The translations under genes were made by a program, and so were the position numbers. This document shows, in pieces, positions 19,852 through 28,277 of a stretch of DNA of 64,000 bases (its first letter is position 1; the number at the start of each line of letters is the position of its first letter). Origin of the DNA: Paludibacterium paludis (GTDB lineage: Bacteria > Pseudomonadota > Gammaproteobacteria > Burkholderiales > Chromobacteriaceae); NCBI RefSeq assembly GCF_018802605.1, contig NZ_CP069161.1:1116001-1180000 (forward strand), written 5' to 3'. Under the pieces are notes generated by a model. The model searched no databases. It had not been told where the DNA came from and saw only the letters and a program-made list of their open reading frames with translations.

Positions 19852-22482
19852 TTACTTGAACTTGTAGCGGGCATTAACGTAGAAGAATCGACCGAGATAG
19901 TCACCCTGATTGGGAACGAAGTCGGCTTTGCCCGATGCATTCGAGAAGATGGGGGCTTTATTGAAAACGTTGTTTACCCCCACGTTCAGAGTGAGATCTT
20001 TGATTGGCTTGAATGTCATATCCAGATCCCAAACGGTATAGCTCGGCACATATGATCCGTCATAATGCTCCATATCCGTCGGATCCACTATGTTACGCAC
20101 GCGCGAGTAGCTGCGTGCCGTCAGGGCATATTCCGAGCCTCCGTTTTGGTAACTGGTTCTCAGATGATTGCGCCATTTGGGAGCCATCAGACTATCCAGG
20201 CGGCTAAGAACGGAGCTGTTCGGGATCGTCGATTGTTTGAACGTCAAAATCTGGTTATAGGCTTCGCTGAATTTGAGCTTGCCGTATGCCCCCATCGACA
20301 GTTCATACGTCATCGCAAAATCAATCCCGTCGGTCTGCGTTCTTCCAATATTCTGGAATGGTGCTGTAATACTGTTGATGCGACCACGATCCAGTCCGGG
20401 ATATTGAGCTTCCAGGGCTGGGTTGCGCGGATCTCGCCCGATGTTAGCCGCGTAACGATTGTCCTCATTGTTGAGAGTGTATTGAGCATCTTGCGGCTGA
20501 ATCGTGCCGCGCTGCAGTATTTGATACCAGTCAAGGCTGACAGCCAGCTCTTTGGTGGGTTGCAGGACGATGCCAAGAGAGTAGTTGTTGGCTTTTTCGG
20601 CCTGCAGGTTCGGGTTTCCTTCCATATAGTATTTGGGCTGATAGACGCATTGTCCTTTGCCGTACCCAAGAGGGATGCAACGCTTCCAGTCTGCAACCGT
20701 TACATAGGCTTGAGTGTGTGCATACATTTCCGGCAGCGTTGGGGCCTTGAAGGAGGTAGTTGCCGAGCCCCGAACCAGAACGGAGTCCCAAGGTCTCCAG
20801 GAGAAAGCAAGTTTGGGGTTGACGGTGTTACCAAAGTCACTGTAGTGGTCTGCGCGCGCTGCAACCTGAACTTCCAGCTTTTTCAGGACAGGAATGCTGA
20901 ATTCGCCATAAATCGACGCTACAGTACGGCTTCCACTCGATGCAGATCCCCCTTGGTTACTAATATTCTTGGCCTGCACCAGACGGTCAGGGGTATCTTC
21001 CATGGACTCATGGCTTACCTGCGTGCCCCAAGCAAAACCCAGATTCCCTGCTGGCAATGCAACAAGTTCACTATTTGCCATTTTGAAGTCGACTGCCTGA
21101 AGCTTCGATGTTGCTGTACGTCGGGTGTTGGTCAGCATCGATTTGACAACGCTCGACGGGTTGTTGAGCGTGAATGGATCGTATCCTCCTTGCCCAAGGA
21201 CACCATTTTGCAGTTGGGTCTTGGCCATGTCCTTCAGCAATTGATTATTGACTTCATCCTTAATACGGTTCTCATTGATGTTGATAGCCGTATCGATATC
21301 CCAATTTCCCAACGTGCCGCGGAAACCTGCAACGAACCGGTAGGTATCGCTGGTAACTTTTTCTGTTTGGGGGCCAGCTTCTTGCACCGAGCGGTTAAAT
21401 ACAAGTTGATTACCGGGGGCGAACCCAGGCAAGGTTGCCAGGGCCGGGTTGGTTGACCCGGCGGTCTGCATTACCATGCTCTCGAAGAAAGGGGCGCCTC
21501 TGCCATAAGTCGTTTCATTCCGGTAGTAACCGAACTCTGCGAACAGTTCGTTCTGGGCATTGAGCTTTTTGGTGTAAATGGCGGCAATGCCTAAGCGATC
21601 TTGACGTGGCGCCAGTTGCGAGGAGCGATCCGTGTAGCAGAAAGCGTCGCCTCGTTCATCGGTTTCAATACTTCCTCGGCAGATCGGATTCGGCAGATTT
21701 TTTCCACCGGACGAATAATTTCGGTAGCCGCCACCTGCATAGGTTGTACTACGCTCGTCTGCACCATTAAACCTGCGGTGATCTCCGGTTCGGGTCGCAT
21801 CATGTTTATCACTCAACGTGGGTTCACGATGGTAGACATCAAGGGAGAGCAGCAGGTTGTGGCCATCTTCATCCAGACTGCCGAAGCCGGCGGTCAAGTT
21901 GCCACTGAACGAACCCCCATCACCTCGTTGATAGGCCCCGATTCGAGAAGATCCTTCGATGCCTTGATAGTTACGCTTGGTTTTGAAGTTGATGACGCCA
22001 GCGACAGCATCCGAGCCATAGATTGCTGAAGCTCCATCGCGCAGAATTTCCACCGATTCGATTGCCGATAGCGGGAGGCTGTTCAGATCAACAAAAGTGT
22101 TGGTGGCATTGTTTGCGAACCCATAGTTGGCAAGGCGGCGTCCATTGAGAAGCACCAAGGTGTACTTCTCGCTCATACCACGCAGAGCGGCACTCGCTCC
22201 ACCTTTGGCGAAGGACGCGGACTCCGATCCATTGAAGGAACTGGTCACCGAGGGTAATTTCTCTAGCAGTTCTACGACAGTGGTGGCCCCGGTTTTTTCG
22301 ATATCGCCTTTCTTGATGATTTCGACAGCCGTTGGCCCTTCGCGGTTAATGCGCTTGATGTTGGAGCCAGTAACCGTGACACGCTCCAGTTGTTCTGTCT
22401 TGACCGGGTCGGCTGCATGAGCCATAGAAATACCTGCCATGCCTATGGAGGCAATGGCATAAGCCAAATGCTTCAGTTTCAT
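19852..22482 (-). CDS. TonB-dependent outer-membrane receptor 1
   Basis: This 876-residue protein has a signal peptide (cleavage likely after MAHA, residue 23) and a plug domain with VTVTGSNIKRI, KGDIEKTGATTV, LVLLNGRR and DGASAIYGSDAVAGVINF. A 22-strand-type barrel follows, ending in an aromatic strand (YVNARYKFK). It takes up a ligand across the outer membrane using energy from TonB-ExbBD, encoded about 9 kb away. The substrate is unknown; the SNIKR plug class is not the classic siderophore type. It is clearly paralogous to the receptor at 28278, sharing all these plug motifs and KNYQGIEG. No TPP riboswitch or obvious Fur box precedes it. Confidence 0.93.
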   Translation of the reverse strand: MKLKHLAYAIASIGMAGISMAHAADPVKTEQLERVTVTGSNIKRINREGPTAVEIIKKGDIEKTGATTVVELLEKLPSVTSSFNGSESASFAKGGASAALRGMSEKYTLVLLNGRRLANYGFANNATNTFVDLNSLPLSAIESVEILRDGASAIYGSDAVAGVINFKTKRNYQGIEGSSRIGAYQRGDGGSFSGNLTAGFGSLDEDGHNLLLSLDVYHREPTLSDKHDATRTGDHRRFNGADERSTTYAGGGYRNYSSGGKNLPNPICRGSIETDERGDAFCYTDRSSQLAPRQDRLGIAAIYTKKLNAQNELFAEFGYYRNETTYGRGAPFFESMVMQTAGSTNPALATLPGFAPGNQLVFNRSVQEAGPQTEKVTSDTYRFVAGFRGTLGNWDIDTAININENRIKDEVNNQLLKDMAKTQLQNGVLGQGGYDPFTLNNPSSVVKSMLTNTRRTATSKLQAVDFKMANSELVALPAGNLGFAWGTQVSHESMEDTPDRLVQAKNISNQGGSASSGSRTVASIYGEFSIPVLKKLEVQVAARADHYSDFGNTVNPKLAFSWRPWDSVLVRGSATTSFKAPTLPEMYAHTQAYVTVADWKRCIPLGYGKGQCVYQPKYYMEGNPNLQAEKANNYSLGIVLQPTKELAVSLDWYQILQRGTIQPQDAQYTLNNEDNRYAANIGRDPRNPALEAQYPGLDRGRINSITAPFQNIGRTQTDGIDFAMTYELSMGAYGKLKFSEAYNQILTFKQSTIPNSSVLSRLDSLMAPKWRNHLRTSYQNGGSEYALTARSYSRVRNIVDPTDMEHYDGSYVPSYTVWDLDMTFKPIKDLTLNVGVNNVFNKAPIFSNASGKADFVPNQGDYLGRFFYVNARYKFK

Positions 22483-23177
22483 TTTGTTCCCTTATCTCTC
22501 GATTGTTTCCGGGGCTGCCGGAATGACTTTAGAATTTCCTGCTACTGTTTGAGGACGAAAACAGGCCGAAAAATGTTATTTGTCATTGTTATGAAAAGTA
22601 TTAACTTTTTATTTGATAGTCAAACAGAATAATCATATTGATCAACGAACCTTCTGGCTTGACGCTTGGTAAGACACGCTGTGATTCTTCGCCTGAAAGC
22701 ATTTTTTGCAACGGGTGATACAAGGGACTGGTGTACGAGAAGGCTTTTTGTTTGGCCAGTTTGTGTAGTAGTTGTTTGAATTTATTGAAAAATAATTGAA
22801 TTAACCTACGTGCCATTCTTGAAGCATGGAACAGGCGACTAGGGCAGCGGAGCCTGTAAGAAAAAGGATCGAATAGTGTTGCTGATATACAACGTTGTTG
22901 TAATTATGCGACATTGATGTGTCCGCAGCTTGATTGCCTTCGTGCATGTGGTGCTTTTTCTGAACTTGCCAGAAGGTGATCCTCTATGCGCGTGATTCAT
23001 GTGAGCAGAAGGTTCGAGTCCTGGTGTTTGTTCTAGGTCGCCATGATAGAGGCTTCTGGAAGAGACAAAATCTCGGACGGATCTGTGGAAAATTTTTTGG
23101 AATGGCAATTGCTAGTCGGTGGCTTGGGCTGGGGGCGGTAATGCCTGCACCCGCTCTCGCCTGGACGCATGAGCCGA
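22483..23177. other. Gene-poor region upstream of TonB receptor 1
   Basis: This 695-base stretch is markedly AT-richer than the neighbouring genes and holds no gene I can support. The TonB receptor 1 promoter should be at its left side, on the - strand. Short frames (22601-22816 -, 22839-23108 -, 22976-23203 +) have no ribosome sites or recognisable homology. It may be remains of old genes. Confidence 0.4.
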
Positions 23178-23999
23178 TCAAATCACGGCCCAAGTCCCTA
23201 TGATGAGCAACAGGACCAGAACGCCCAGTAGCACCTGGGTGGTGCTGCGTTCCTTTTGCAGCAGTGCCTGCAGTGAAGCGCTGCGAGCCTCCATCTGGTT
23301 GATTTTGGTTTGCATGGTGGTGCGGGCCTGATCCTGCTCCGCGAGCGACAGTAGCATGGTCTCGCCATTGAACATTTGCAGATTCGGCAGTGTGCAGACG
23401 CCGATCAGGCGGGATACCTTGTCCCTGAAGTAAAGGCCGGAGCGTTGCAATTCATCTTTCCACTCGAAGGAGAAGCCCTGGCTGGCATAAAAGGCATGCT
23501 TTTGCAGTTTGTCGTCCTCGCTGGCTCCCGCCGGCATGGTGATCATGCCTGGGCTGACCGCGTAGTCCGGATAACTCGCCTTGGTCCAGGCGATGACCGA
23601 GGCGAACAGAAAGGCATCAACGCCGGTACCTCGCATCATGTCACTGGGAGAAATGCCGTTTTTCGGGCCGAACGTGACCGATCGGCTGGGGTGGTCGACC
23701 CTCACCCAGGCGCAGTTGTACACGGCATGATAATGGGACTCCTCGCCATCAAGCCGATGCCATTCATTGGCATCATTTTGAAGGAAGCTCCGATATTGAA
23801 CGCGATAGAAGTCGGACTGCTCTGTCGTGGCACGGCTGGTGTGCAAAATCCCATAGAAGACAGTCGGCGCCTGGTTGACGATCAGGACGCTTTCGGCCAA
23901 TGGCATGGCAAGGTTGGCCAGCGTGTTTTCGTTTTCCGGCGCACGGAAACTGGTGTCGTCCTTGGCCGTCTGCGCGGTAGCTTGGTCGGAGGATGTCAT
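23178..23999 (-). CDS. GNAT-like protein with C-terminal coiled coil and tail anchor
   Basis: I do not recognise a named family for this 273-residue protein. The central part has GNAT-like features: a MMRGTGVDAFLFASVIAWTK segment resembling the acetyl-CoA loop and helix, and KHAFYASQGFSFEW resembling the C-terminal Tyr/GF motif. After about residue 210 comes a heptad-like coiled coil (QDQARTTMQTKINQMEAR and on), and the last 20 or so residues (STTQVLLGVLVLLLIIGTWA) form a single transmembrane helix at the extreme C-terminus, so the bulk should face the cytoplasm. The ATG at 23999 is preferred; a GTG at 24017 would add six residues. The gene is divergent from the sigma-54 element at 24135. Confidence 0.7.
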   Translation of the reverse strand: MTSSDQATAQTAKDDTSFRAPENENTLANLAMPLAESVLIVNQAPTVFYGILHTSRATTEQSDFYRVQYRSFLQNDANEWHRLDGEESHYHAVYNCAWVRVDHPSRSVTFGPKNGISPSDMMRGTGVDAFLFASVIAWTKASYPDYAVSPGMITMPAGASEDDKLQKHAFYASQGFSFEWKDELQRSGLYFRDKVSRLIGVCTLPNLQMFNGETMLLSLAEQDQARTTMQTKINQMEARSASLQALLQKERSTTQVLLGVLVLLLIIGTWAVI

Positions 24000-24047
24000 G
24001 TTTATATGATAACCCACGTGACTGGAATTGTACTCCCCGTCGCAGTG

Positions 24048-24062
24048 GCACTATGACAGTGC
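24048..24062. promoter_or_regulatory. NtrC-type enhancer palindrome upstream of the sigma-54 promoter
   Basis: GCACT-N5-AGTGC is a perfect inverted repeat matching the core of the NtrC site (GCAC-N7-GTGC). Its centre is about 106 bases upstream of the predicted start of the RNA at 24161, a usual enhancer distance. Confidence 0.55.
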
Positions 24063-24134
24063 TCGACGGGGCCATCTTGGTGCGCGGATCGAAGACTTCG
24101 GCGTGATGCAAACACCTTTTCGGGCGCCCTCCGT

Positions 24135-24150
24135 TGGCACGGCACTTGCA
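24135..24150 (+). promoter_or_regulatory. Sigma-54 (-24/-12) promoter
   Basis: TGGCACG-N4-TTGCA is an exact match to the RpoN consensus, with GG (24136-24137) and GC (24148-24149) at the strict 12-base offset. Initiation is expected near 24161. It points away from the divergent GNAT-like gene and into a short terminated transcript. Confidence 0.75.
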
Positions 24151-24160
24151 TTATAGACAG

Positions 24161-24243
24161 TGCGTGAGACCCCCAAGTCTTGCCGCGTTGTTCGTACTCT
24201 GTCATGCGATGCTTTTGCGGAGCCTATCGGCTCCGTTTTTTTT
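24161..24243 (+). ncRNA. Candidate sigma-54/NtrC-controlled small RNA, about 83 nt
   Basis: The interval starts at the position predicted from the sigma-54 element and ends in the T tract of a strong intrinsic terminator. It contains no open frame with a ribosome site. A small internal hairpin (AGAC at 24167-24170 with GTCT at 24177-24180) exposes a C-rich loop (CCCCAA), which could pair with G-rich Shine-Dalgarno sequences. The terminator precedes the separate thiB promoter, so the unit is independent. Function is unknown. P. aeruginosa NrsZ is a known example of an NtrC/sigma-54 sRNA, but I see no basis for calling homology. Confidence 0.55.
24218..24243 (+). terminator. Intrinsic terminator of the candidate small RNA
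   Basis: CGGAGCC (24218-24224), a TATC loop and GGCTCCG (24229-24235) are followed by eight T residues. No protein gene on this strand lies upstream that would need it. Confidence 0.9.
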
Positions 24244-24258
24244 GCCCGCTGCGCGCCG

Positions 24259-24264
24259 TATAAT
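24259..24264 (+). promoter_or_regulatory. -10 element for thiBPQ
   Basis: TATAAT, a perfect -10 box, lies just upstream of the TPP riboswitch. The -35 position falls in the preceding T tract and is weak. Confidence 0.55.
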
Positions 24265-24271
24265 GTTTCCC

Positions 24272-24352
24272 TTGAACACCGGGGGTGCCCTGACGGGCTG
24301 AGACAGACCCCATTACCTGATCCGGGTCATGCCGGCGTAGGGAGCGTGTCGC
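24272..24352 (+). promoter_or_regulatory. TPP riboswitch (THI element)
   Basis: The conserved TPP aptamer landmarks occur in order: GGGGGTGCCC, CTGAGA (24298-24303), ACCTGATC (24315-24322) and GCCGGCGTAGGGA (24331-24343). It sits 50-60 bases before the thiB ATG. No terminator with a T tract lies between the aptamer and thiB, so control is probably by hiding the ribosome site (GGGGAG near 24391) when TPP is bound. Confidence 0.95.
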
Positions 24353-24404
24353 GTCCGAGCGTGCCCGTGCCCATGCTGCGCAGAAAGGCCGGGGAGACGC
24401 AATA

Positions 24405-25400
24405 ATGAAACGACGAATGATGACGGCGCTTTTGCTGTCTTTGTCCCTGGCCCAGGCGGCCGAACTGCGGGTGATCACCCATTCCTCATTCGAGTTGCCC
24501 AAAGACCTGATCGCAGGATTCGAACGGCAGCATGGCGCCCGCGTCACCATCATCAAGGCGGGCGACGCAGGGGAAATGGTCAATAAGCTGATCCTGACCC
24601 GCGCCAACCCTATCGCTGACGTTGTCTATGGGATCGACAATACCCTTATCGGTAAAGCCCGGGCGGCAGGGGTTCTCGATCCGGTTCAACCGGCGATGCC
24701 TGTGGTGAAAGAGGCCTTGCCCGGCGCAGTCAGTACCGACTATGGGTACATCACCCTGAACATTGATAAGGCTTGGTTCTCCGCGCACAAAAAACCGTTA
24801 CCCGCGTCTCTCGAGGATCTGGCCCGGCCCGAATGGAAAAACCTGCTCGTTATCGAGAATCCCGCCACCTCCAGCACCGGGCTTGGTTTTTTGCTGTCGA
24901 CCATCGAATATATGGGCGAGGATCCGGCGTTTGCGTATTGGCGGCGGCTCCGGGACAACGGCCTTAAAGTGGTGAAGGGTTGGAGCGAGGCCTATAACAC
25001 GGAGTTCACCCGCAACGGTGGCTCACGCCCCATCGTGCTCAGTTACGCTTCGAGTCCGGCCGCGGAGGTGTTCTACAGCAAGACGGCACTGAAAGAGGCG
25101 CCGACCGGCAATCTATTGCTGCCGGGCAGCGTTTTCCGTCAGATCGAAGGCGCGGCAACCCTCAAAGGTGGACGGGAAAAGGCCCTTGCAGTCCGCTTCA
25201 TCGCGTTTTTGCGATCCGCTCCGGTGCAGGGCGCCATTCAGACCAGCATGTGGATGTACCCGGTTACCGAAGGCGTGACCATCAACCCGGTTTTCCGGTT
25301 CGCGGAGCGTCCGCGTTCCCACTCTACGCCGTCCGAAGAGCGCATCCGCAAGAATGCCCCGGGCTGGGTGTCCCGTTTTAACCGTACCATTTTGCGCTGA
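24405..25400 (+). CDS. thiB: Thiamine/TPP ABC transporter, periplasmic binding protein
   Basis: ThiB (331 residues) is the periplasmic binding protein that captures thiamine, TMP and TPP for import. The N-terminus is a signal peptide (basic MKRRMM, a hydrophobic run, likely cleavage after AQAA). The mature part starts with LRVITHSSF and continues with ADVVYGIDNTLIGKA and GYITLNIDKAWF, all typical of ThiB. It follows a TPP riboswitch and overlaps thiP by one base (TGATG), so it heads a three-gene operon repressed by TPP. GGGGAG precedes the ATG. Confidence 0.96.
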   Translation: MKRRMMTALLLSLSLAQAAELRVITHSSFELPKDLIAGFERQHGARVTIIKAGDAGEMVNKLILTRANPIADVVYGIDNTLIGKARAAGVLDPVQPAMPVVKEALPGAVSTDYGYITLNIDKAWFSAHKKPLPASLEDLARPEWKNLLVIENPATSSTGLGFLLSTIEYMGEDPAFAYWRRLRDNGLKVVKGWSEAYNTEFTRNGGSRPIVLSYASSPAAEVFYSKTALKEAPTGNLLLPGSVFRQIEGAATLKGGREKALAVRFIAFLRSAPVQGAIQTSMWMYPVTEGVTINPVFRFAERPRSHSTPSEERIRKNAPGWVSRFNRTILR

Positions 25401-26926
25401 TGGAGCGTTTGGGCAAGTGGTGGTTCGCTCTGCCGCCGCTGGGTTTTTTGTGCGTCGCTTCGCTGATTCCGGTTGTGTCGCTTCTTATGGAAGGGCGGGC
25501 GGCGGCCTCCATGGCGCTGCTGCTGGATCCATCCACTCAATGGCGGTTGGGGTGGTCTGCCGCGCAGGCTCTGGCGACCTGTCTGGTGGTTCTTCTGCTG
25601 GGCGTGCCTTTGTCGTGGTTTGTCGCGCGCCATGCTTTTGCCGGGCGCAGCCTGTTGCTTCGACTGATGATGCTGCCATTCGTAATGCCGACACTGGTGG
25701 CCGGCGTAGGAATTCTCACGCTATTCGGCTCTGGTGGCATACTCGGATGCGAGCTTGATGAGTCGGCTTGGCTGCTACTGTATGGCAATGTGTTCTATAA
25801 CCTGCCTCTGGTGTTGCGGGCGGGGGTCGAAGGATTTTCCCGTGTGCCGGACAGCCATGTCAGCGCCGCGCGAGTCCTGGGGGCCGGCCGCGTGTCGGTG
25901 TTTTTCCGGATTGAGTGGCCGCAAGCGTGTCCCTGGTTTTTGTCGGCGCTGTGCATGGTCTTCCTGTATTGCTTTTCCGGATTCGGTATCGCGCTGCTGC
26001 TGGGCGGCTACCGCTATGCCACCGTGGAAGTCGAAATTTATCGCATGGTCGCCTATGAGCTGAATCTTGGCGATGCGGCTGTCCTCGCTGCTGTGTCCAT
26101 GGGGTTTGCTGCCGTGGTGGCGCTGCTGCACGGCATGCTGGAGCGGCGCCTGGCGCGACCGCTGGCGGGGCACGCCCTTGCTCTTAGGCCGGTGACCGGT
26201 TGGCAGGCCATCACCCTGGCGGTATGTTGCCTCTCGTTATTGATGGTGTTTCTTTTCGCTCCACTCGCCGCCATTGTCTGGCGAGCGGCAGCAAGCGGTG
26301 CCTGGCATATTTGGCTGGAAGAGGAGACCCGCGTGGCTCTGCTCAATACCCTACGCTTTACGGCATTGACTCTTATTGGGGTAACGACCATCGGTTTGTG
26401 CCATGCGTTCGCATCGCGACACCCCGTCATGAGGGCGATGGCATGGTTGCCTGTTGTTGTTTCTCCTGTCTGTGTGGCATTCGGCTTGTTGGTGGTTTAC
26501 CCGGGATGGTCTGCGAGCCTGGCCTTGCTGTTATCCGGTTATGTACTGTTGGCCTATCCATTTGTCGCGCGCAGTGTCGCCAACTCGCTGGACAGCTTGC
26601 CGGATTCGTGGCTTGCGGCATCACGCACTTTGGGGCGCGGAACGTTCTCTACGCTTTGGTTCGTGGTTCTGCCGCTTGTCGCCCCGGCATTGCGAAGAGG
26701 GCTGGCGTTCGCCGCCGCGACGGCCGTGGGGGAATTCGCTGTGACTCTCTTCTTATCCCGTCCTGAGTGGATGACCCTGACAACCTTGATCTATCAGCGA
26801 CTTGGCCGGGCCGGGCAGAGCAATATCGATGCGGCTTCCTGCCTGTCTGGCGGGCTTCTGATCTTTGCCTTGCTGGCATTCGTATTGATCGAATGGCCCG
26901 ACCATCGAAAGGAAAACCGTGCTTGA
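25400..26926 (+). CDS. thiP: Thiamine/TPP ABC transporter permease
   Basis: ThiP (508 residues) is the fused, two-lobed inner-membrane permease of the thiamine importer, with about a dozen predicted helices. Each lobe carries an EAA-type loop: the first near DSHVSAARVLGAGRVSVFFRIEWP and the second near DSWLAASRTLGRGTFSTLWFVVLP (both shown only in part as motifs: ARVLGAG and SRTLGRG). It starts at the ATG overlapping the thiB stop and overlaps thiQ by 8 bases, indicating tight translational coupling. Confidence 0.95.
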   Translation: MERLGKWWFALPPLGFLCVASLIPVVSLLMEGRAAASMALLLDPSTQWRLGWSAAQALATCLVVLLLGVPLSWFVARHAFAGRSLLLRLMMLPFVMPTLVAGVGILTLFGSGGILGCELDESAWLLLYGNVFYNLPLVLRAGVEGFSRVPDSHVSAARVLGAGRVSVFFRIEWPQACPWFLSALCMVFLYCFSGFGIALLLGGYRYATVEVEIYRMVAYELNLGDAAVLAAVSMGFAAVVALLHGMLERRLARPLAGHALALRPVTGWQAITLAVCCLSLLMVFLFAPLAAIVWRAAASGAWHIWLEEETRVALLNTLRFTALTLIGVTTIGLCHAFASRHPVMRAMAWLPVVVSPVCVAFGLLVVYPGWSASLALLLSGYVLLAYPFVARSVANSLDSLPDSWLAASRTLGRGTFSTLWFVVLPLVAPALRRGLAFAAATAVGEFAVTLFLSRPEWMTLTTLIYQRLGRAGQSNIDAASCLSGGLLIFALLAFVLIEWPDHRKENRA

Positions 26927-27869
26927 ACTGGATGGCGTGTCGGTGCGCCTTGGCGATCGTTCAATCCTTGATGATCTCGATCTGGTGCTGGCCAGAGGTG
27001 AAAGGCTGGCTATCCTCGGACCCTCCGGGTGCGGGAAGAGCACGTTGCTGAAAGTTATCGCCGGACTTGTTCCGCCCGAATGCGGAGACGTTCGTTATGA
27101 CGGTTTGTCTCTTTGTCATACCGCGACGGAAGACCGGCACTTCGCCCTGATGTTTCAGGAGTTTGCACTGTTTCCCCATCTGAATGTGCTCGACAATGTC
27201 GCATTCGGTTTGTGTGCCCGAGGCGTTCGCCGTCGCACGGCAAGGCGTACGGCGCAAAGCATGCTCGAGAGTCTGGGCTTGGCCCATCATGCCGGATCCA
27301 GGGTCTGGTCGTTGTCCGGTGGGGAGCAGCAACGCGTTGCGCTGGGTCGGTCCCTGGTGACGCGACCCCGGGTGATGTTGCTCGATGAACCGTTTTCCAG
27401 TCTTGACGCCCATTTGCGCAAGGCCTTGCAGGAAGAGTGCATCGCCAGATTGTCCGCGGAAAACACCGCGACCATCCTGGTGACGCACGACCGGCATGAG
27501 GCTTTTTCCATGGCTCATCGGGTGGCGGTGATGCATCAGGGGCGCTTTGTGCAGGTTGGCGCGCCGGAGGCATTGATGGCGGCGCCGGCGACACCCTGGC
27601 TGGCAAGGTTTCTCGGCTTCGAGAATGTGGACGAAGACAGGGCGATTCCCGACGAAGCGTTTCTTCTGGGCGATGCCTACCCGCGAGCCACTATTCGTTC
27701 GGTGACCTGGGGTGTGGGTCAGGTTCTTCTTGAGGTGCAAAGCGAGTCGGCGGGATTTTACCGTGTCCGGATTTCCGCGAGGGAACTTGGCGTGCTGGGC
27801 ATCCGGCCTGACCAGGGGGGGCAGATCGGGTTGGCCATCGATTTCAGCAAGGTCATCCATTTTTGCTGA
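26919..27869 (+). CDS. thiQ: Thiamine/TPP ABC transporter ATPase
   Basis: ThiQ (316 residues) powers thiamine import. It has Walker A GPSGCGKST (about 34-42), Q-loop FQEFALFPH, signature LSGGEQQRVALGRSL, Walker B MLLDEPFSSLDA and the switch HDRHEAF. It is longer than E. coli ThiQ (about 230 residues): some 90 extra residues after the nucleotide-binding domain look like the TOBE-type regulatory domain of other importer ATPases. It begins with a GTG at 26919 inside thiP. No terminator is clear after the stop. Confidence 0.93.
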   Translation: MLELDGVSVRLGDRSILDDLDLVLARGERLAILGPSGCGKSTLLKVIAGLVPPECGDVRYDGLSLCHTATEDRHFALMFQEFALFPHLNVLDNVAFGLCARGVRRRTARRTAQSMLESLGLAHHAGSRVWSLSGGEQQRVALGRSLVTRPRVMLLDEPFSSLDAHLRKALQEECIARLSAENTATILVTHDRHEAFSMAHRVAVMHQGRFVQVGAPEALMAAPATPWLARFLGFENVDEDRAIPDEAFLLGDAYPRATIRSVTWGVGQVLLEVQSESAGFYRVRISARELGVLGIRPDQGGQIGLAIDFSKVIHFC

Positions 27870-28277
27870 GGCGCGCTCATTTTTTTGAATTTATCTCCCT
27901 CTACTGCTTCGGGTATAGGCTTCCTAGCTGGTTGGTGTGTTGTGTTTCATCAACATAGTGATGTTTTGTGGATGACAGAGGTGGTGTGGCAAGTCCATTT
28001 ATTATGAATTTTGTTGTTTTATGGTTTTCCTGAATGGCATTGATTGTTGGTTAAGTATTTGATGTTTAACTGATAGTTTATTAAAAATTGGTGTTTTTTT
28101 GTGCAGGGATATTGTAGTTTGCAAAAAAACAACATGTGTTGGATAAACATCACCCTCCGGGACGTTTAGCGTTTGTTATTTATGTCGGATTCATGAAATA
28201 GTTTTATGGGGGTCAACGGAGATCACTATCGACGTTGCTTCATATAACAACTCTACCCAGGATCTGGAGAGAAAAAC
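27870..28277. other. AT-rich intergenic region upstream of TonB receptor 2
   Basis: This 408-base stretch is much more AT-rich than the surrounding genes and has no supportable gene. It must hold the promoter of the TonB receptor at 28278. A TTGG...GTGC pair at 28088-28104 resembles a sigma-54 element but has one base too many between GG and GC. I see no Fur box, riboswitch or other clear operator. Confidence 0.5.

Noticed and set aside
23008..23022. tRNA T-arm-like stretch (GGTTCGAGTCC)
   Set aside because: No matching acceptor, D or anticodon arm could be found around it. It is not a tRNA, and no integrase or repeat suggests an attachment site.
28088..28104. Sigma-54-like TTGG...GTGC element upstream of TonB receptor 2
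   Set aside because: GG and GC are separated by 11 bases instead of the strict 10, and the -12 box is GTGC rather than TTGC. No NtrC-type palindrome was found upstream.
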